NCBI RefSeq assembly: GCF_051622035.1
Contig: NC_135361.1
Coordinates: 8,189,001-8,253,000 of the forward strand
Direction of reading: 5' to 3'
Length of the DNA stretch: 64,000 bases
Source: Arctopsyche grandis
Lineage: Eukaryota > Arthropoda > Insecta > Trichoptera > Hydropsychidae
A program made the position numbers and the translations under genes. Shown here piece by piece: positions 59,022 to 64,000 of this stretch; position 1 is the stretch's first letter, and every line of letters begins with the position of its first letter. The notes below the pieces were generated by a model. That model ran no database searches, was not told where the DNA came from, and was given only the letters and a program-made list of their open reading frames with translations.

Positions 59022-59520
59022 CTGTAATGCTGCAGGTCATACTTGGATATTTGTGAATCTAAGTCAATCGTTCCTTATCAGATTTTGCCAATTTATTACA
59101 AAGCTTTTCTATGTTTCACTTCACTAACCATTCAGGCAATATTCCTACATTCTTCCTATCGGTATGAAACTTTGCAATTTTGCGCGGTTTGGTCACCGAT
59201 AGAAATTTAAATCGCTTCCGATAGTTCGGTGGTGAAAAATAATCGTAATTAAACATTGGAGACGATGAAATTTCATGGCCTGTAGCCTTATATGTTTGAC
59301 TTTCCGCTACCTACTCGTTTTGTTAGATTTTAATTGTTTAAACGTCTAAACCTTTCTTTTCACACTATACCTTATAAAATTTAAATTATCTGATTTCATT
59401 GTTGAAACGGTATCTCGTCAGATTTTGCAAAAACCATCCTACCCACTATGTCACCATTGAATATGATTTAAATTGTACAATCAAGTATTTATATATACAA
59501 GCTTAAAACCATAGAGCATT
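59022..59520 (+). repeat. SINE copy split by a 285-bp insertion
   Basis: SINE part 59022-59102 (TAATGCTGCAGGTCATACTT, CCTTATCAGATTTTGCCAAT) stops in CCAATTTAT and resumes at 59388 with TTATCTGATTTCATTGTTGA, then CATCCTACCCACTATGTCAC. The 285 bp between them resembles 61975-62120 (CGGTTTGGTCA, GGTGAAAAATAATCGTAAT), so another interspersed repeat was inserted. Confidence 0.65.
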
Positions 59521-60283
59521 TGGACTTACTTAAGCCTTTGAGTGCTGACGTCTTTTCTGTTGAAAGCCCGCCACGCTGAAAATTTCGCTAACATTTCCGA
59601 CTAGAATTATTTAGAAATCCAATAGAAAGCCGGTATAAAAATTGTAGCTAATCTAAACAGACCCTAGATCACTAACCTAGATAACTACCGCCGAGGACTT
59701 CGAGTTTTTTGTTTTGTGTGTTTATGTAGACTCTCTAATATATTTTGCATCAATATAAAATAAACAAAATAAGTCTATTAATAAATGTATTTTTCCCAAA
59801 CTAGTTCCATCTTCTTCATTGTTGTTAAAATGCAATGCTCACAATCTAAATGCCAAGCCACAATCTAAAATACTCCGCAGTTATGGATTTCTATCGGGAA
59901 ATTCTGCTATGGTTATAAATTCAGAAATTCCGGTGTAAACCAGTCTTTATAAACGTTGAAAAATGAATGACACGGATTACACGACCCATGTTCAAGTGCA
60001 GTTTTTTTTAAACGTACTTGGAAAGGCTTAGCGGGTAGTATTCTTGTTTACTTTGTACATGCTCAAAAGCAACACCAATCGGCGTTTTTCAGGCCCTTGA
60101 ACTTGTTGGCAAAACGCCGATCGACGTTGGTCAGCATTCAAAGGGTTTAATTTATTTAAAATACTGTTCATACTAAATTTTCTATTCTTTCAATCGTGTT
60201 TTATTTTCTACTATACGAATTTTGCACTACCCGAACTACCCTCATCCCCAATTAGTCCAGATAATCGAGGTTCTGCTGTCTAG

Positions 60284-60671
60284 TACTGTAGCATGTGCGA
60301 AAAGGAGCCGCCGGTTTAATTGGTTTTCGAGGATTATCTCCAGGCTTAAGTGCAGTCAGCTAAAAATAGAGACCCCCCGAATGGACTTAGTGGCCGGTAA
60401 CGGCACTCCCACTAGAGTTCTCAGAACGGACAGCGCGAATGCGTGGAACTGCATGCCGAAATCTTGGGACTTTATATCTGGTACGTGACTATAAAAATAG
60501 GTAAACAAACGTGTCGAGGAAGATGCACTGAGCGACCTGCCCTCTATAAACAGGTATTTAGGTCATACCAAGGCATTATGGACGGTGCGTGGATCTCCTT
60601 AATCATCCAATAAATGCTGTGAAGCGACTTTGGCCTTTAATTTGGATCCTCCACCCACCCCTACGCAACAG
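60284..60671 (+). mobile_element. Probable solo LTR (plus), copy 2
   Basis: It starts TGTAGCATGTGCGAAAAGGA and ends CTACGCAACA, so TG...CA ends are possible. CTCTATAAACAGG (about 60541-60553) and CCAATAAATGCTG (about 60607-60619) give the TATA and polyadenylation signals of an LTR. A 5-bp target duplication is not apparent. The open frame at 60222-60488 in it is not conserved in copy 1. Confidence 0.55.
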
Positions 60672-60679
60672 CATTTTTC

Positions 60680-61900
60680 ACGGAAATACATTGACATATT
60701 TTCTGCACTCAGTAGGATAGGCATCAAATTTTGAAACCTATCAATTCTATTATTTATATTATCTTAGTATTGAGAGACTGAGAGAGAGAGAAACCGATGC
60801 GATTATGTCGAGCTCCGAATGTACATATATTACGAATTACATCGAAAATTATCCGCGTTTAGTGCGTAACTTACGCCACGCACCCACCCACTATAATACT
60901 TACTTACTCACTTAGACGCCCGATTCTCTCCTATTAAATTATGATCATTATAAATTATGTAGCCGGGGGAAGTCTCAGTGTTGCGATCGGTTTAATTGAC
61001 CTTAGCCGTAACGAGCGTTTTCCGCGTTTGAATGGCCCCGGCCCGGGCTCAAGGGGTTAACGAGACAGAGCGCCGTGCTCAGATTGTGTTAGGTATTAAT
61101 CTATTAATTGAGTTATCTTGTTAATCCATAATTTAGCCCCGTATATATCGACCGCCCATCCTGTCTCCAGACGTATAATATGTACATGTACAAATTAATA
61201 TATTGTACCGCAGGGCTATTTCGAACCGAACCGGAAGTTTCGATCGCTATCGGTGTGACGTATCGGTAACGATTTTGATAGGAAAATTATGTGTATGTAT
61301 GTATATAAGTGAATTACATTAAGTACGTTTGATGCACGTGAAAAGTGCATGAAATTCTTTCGGCGAGCGCAACGTAATTTATACTGTAAAGATAAGCCGC
61401 ATGCGAAGGTCTCATAAATCACGAATAGAAGAAATTTGCTAAGCTTTACGGGTCCAAGATAAGCAGAGTCGTAAATCGTCCAGTGCTCGAGGAAAACCCT
61501 GCCATGTAAAAGGATACATTCTCCTAAAATTATTTATTTTAAATTGAGTTACTTGATCCGTGAAAAATAATGGAGTTTGTTTTAAGCCAAAAAGTATATT
61601 AAGTCTGTTTTTAATTTTGATGATGTTTTACGATTTCAATCGAAGAAGGATGCTCTTTAATATGTATTTGCCGCATTGTGATGTAAAGCGAGGTATCAGT
61701 ACTTATTTTATTTCTCCAAATTTGAGATTTGATATATTTCTCATCAAAACTCTTTATGATGCCATTACGAAATAAAAAAAGTGATCAATACAAACAGAAA
61801 TAATTATTTTCGTGGGAAACACTTTGTACATGTACCCTATAGATGTGAGAGAGCGAGTTTTCAGTACGCACCGCGCTCAACGGTCAGCGTGTGAATGATA
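60680..61900. other. GC-richer intron interval, no gene seen
   Basis: Several balanced stretches (60780-61180, 61200-61500) lack repeat features. ATTATGATCATTATAAATTA and CCCCGGCCCGGGC palindromic patches are present. A regulatory role is possible, but nothing proves it. Confidence 0.3.
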
Positions 61901-61949
61901 TCCGCCTTGGAATGACGGCTCTACTTCAGCTGTCATTTTTTTAATTTCT

Positions 61950-62120
61950 TGCATTTTTACTAACCTCTTCTTAGTTCAGAATCAATTTTGTCATCTGACG
62001 AAGATTGGGTTCTTATCCGATCGTTTTCAAACTTTGCCATTTTGCTCGGTTTGGTCATCAATATAAGTGGAAATGACTTCCGCCATTACCACGGTGAAAA
62101 ATAATCGTAATAGACACGTT
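61950..62120. repeat. Interspersed repeat, relative of the insert at 59103-59387
   Basis: TTTGCCATTTTGCTCGGTTT, GGTCATCAATAT, then ACGGTGAAAAATAATCGTAA. Continues with AT-rich sequence towards the ACTAGT-start terminus at 62508 on the same family or a neighbour. Confidence 0.55.
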
Positions 62121-62507
62121 TGAAAATATTGTATCTTCGTTCACAGTGACGTCTATCGTCCACACTGTCCCATTTGTCCACACTGTTCTGATCGTTTTTA
62201 CCCTTTTCGCCCCCCCCTCTTGCTATGGCAGATTGAACACTTTGCTATACTCATGATCAAAGTTTTTTTTATATATTATCTTAATTTTATTTATATTATT
62301 ATACAATGAAATGATTTTTATAGCTAATGACAATAATTAAACTAGTTAATTTTGCATTATTTTAATTTAAAACACACATTTTTAACTGGACACTTGGAGT
62401 CCAGCACAATGGGTAGCGGAATTTTTTAGCACAGTAAGGGCTCTTGCTATAGTAAAGAGAGGAAAATAAGTTAAGCCGCATTTTAATTGTTTCTACTTTA
62501 TATAAAT

Positions 62508-62590
62508 ACTAGTTGTTTTACCCGGCTTCGCTCAGTATTTGTAATATAAACAGCTTAAATGTGGCAAATCTAATAGTAAATATTCATTTG
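62508..62590 (+). repeat. ACTAGT-start repeat terminus (copy b)
   Basis: ACTAGTTGTTTTACCCGGCT, TCGCTCAGTATTTGTAATAT and AAACAGCTTAAATGTGGCAA match 22024-22110 closely. Confidence 0.6.
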
Positions 62591-62599
62591 TTTTTTTAT

Positions 62600-64000
62600 T
62601 AAATTTATTTGAATCGAAAAAAGTATAATATTCAACAAATTGAACTGTCGTCATAAAAATTTTGTTTTGTTTACGTTCTCAACCATAAATACTTACATAC
62701 ATACATATTATGTATACATATATACAAAGTCTCTTTCGAAATTATACAGTTGATTATACATATTTTATATGATTAACCGTTGATTTTTTAGAGCGATAGA
62801 AATTATGAAGAAAAGTACTCGGAATGTAGTGGGAATAATATGATTAGTGCAAGTTTTGATACGTGTTTGAATTCAGGTACGAAAACAATTATCATCTCTC
62901 ATGTTGAAGTACTTTTTCAATTATACTTGGTATATTTGAAAAAGTGTCAAGTGTTTGGTTCAATTATAACGAGTGTAATCAAACAAATATTCTCCAAGAG
63001 TTTTTCATATTAAAAAAATCTTTTTTTATATCCTTTGAAAAAAATGTCATTTATATGGTACTAATTTTATATGGATTCGTCATATTAGATAAATTTTCAA
63101 AGTGAAAATCGGGAATGAATATCTTATCAAAAATAACATTTAAAAACACATTTCGATAAATTTAGTCTTCAGTTCAGTAACTACCAACTGTGCTCAATAA
63201 ATAACGCAGTATGAATGGATAAAGTCCAATTTATTTTTTTGCGGCATTACAATGCTCGCATTAATGCATCCATGCTCAATAAATTTACCGGGATAGTCTT
63301 AGTCAGCATTGTCGCAAATCGTCGGACCACCTGTACCGCACATTTTCCAAAAACCCATAGCTTTCCCCTCACGCCGGGCTAAAAATATTAGGTGGAAAAC
63401 TCGCTTTATGGGGCAGAAGAGCTTCACAGTAACGGTGCATAATATGTCGTCAGGGGTATTCAATCTTGACGGTCTCCAAGTGACCTCCCCCCCCCCATAA
63501 ACGACTACGTAAAAGCTTATTTAATTCTTTCATAAAAGTGTACGGTTTCAATTTCACCGTATAATCTCGCTAAACGCGGAGCTTTCGCCAAAGCCCGCTT
63601 GTAAAAGCTCGAAGCAATCTTTCCGCTCGCAAAAATCGAGTTAAAAGTTTCATTGGCGCGTATTTAATAAATAAGTAACACAAAAACGAAAAAAAAAACG
63701 AGCAAAGAAGTACAAAATAAATGAAAACAAGTTATTAAATTTAACAATGTAAATTCTTCGGGGTCGTACAACTCTCGCACTAACTGAATCGCGCAAACTT
63801 TCGCGGACGAATTAAATTTTAATGGGGGGCGATGTTCGTCTTTTCTGAATTTTCCATTATTTTTCAGCAAAGTGGAAGTGAAGTTTTCCGGCAAAACGGT
63901 CAAGTAAGTTGCCGCGAATCGTCTTCATCGTTAAACAGTTTCTTTTTCTTCTTCCGAATTCGGATTTTACAACGAAAACTTTATGACTCTCTCTCGTCTT
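62600..64000. other. Window end, no gene seen
   Basis: AT-rich until about 63220, then more balanced DNA to the end with small overlapping open frames (63309-63500 plus, 63664-63903 minus), neither with a domain. No TM4-like receptor exon is visible. Confidence 0.35.

Overview
The window is eukaryotic DNA, almost certainly from an insect. It is AT-rich, full of TA microsatellites and ACATATGTATGTA-type simple sequence, and packed with short non-autonomous transposons. Its one clear gene is an insect nicotinic acetylcholine receptor alpha subunit, read on the + strand and best matched to the alpha2 type from its intracellular-loop and loop C sequence. I could not fix the insect order from sequence alone.

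Layout. Positions 1-4320 hold a hAT-like MITE, several inverted-repeat elements and a possible 3' end of an unrecognised upstream gene (1695-2134). The receptor gene starts at 4531. Exons 1-6 are tightly packed (4531-6566, introns of 73-760 bp) and encode the signal peptide, the ligand-binding domain and TM1. Exon 7 (TM2-TM3) lies at 10299-10474, exon 8 (start of the intracellular loop) at 24312-24464, and exons 9-10 (rest of the loop) at 27156-27479, separated by a predicted 71-bp intron. The ten exons join into 472 codons without a frame break. TM4 and the stop codon were not found, so the last visible intron, from 27480, probably runs past the end of the window (more than 36 kb).

The long introns are a graveyard of mobile elements: a LINE reverse transcriptase remnant (17452-19130), LINE C-terminal fragments in both orientations (14298-16885), a hAT transposase remnant with 8-bp target duplications (25084-25999), a pogo/Tigger-like transposase remnant (53110-54438), two foldback elements with 9-bp target duplications (31245-31573, 49251-49643), putative solo LTRs, and about fifteen copies of a tRNA-derived SINE of about 410 bp.

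The most interesting pattern is the SINE 3' end. It is a stem-loop (CCAGGAAGGC / GCCTTCCTGG around a conserved loop), and the same stem-loop ends the resident LINE, as expected if the SINE uses that LINE's reverse transcriptase. Other copies keep the loop but carry a completely different stem that still pairs, which suggests selection on RNA structure.
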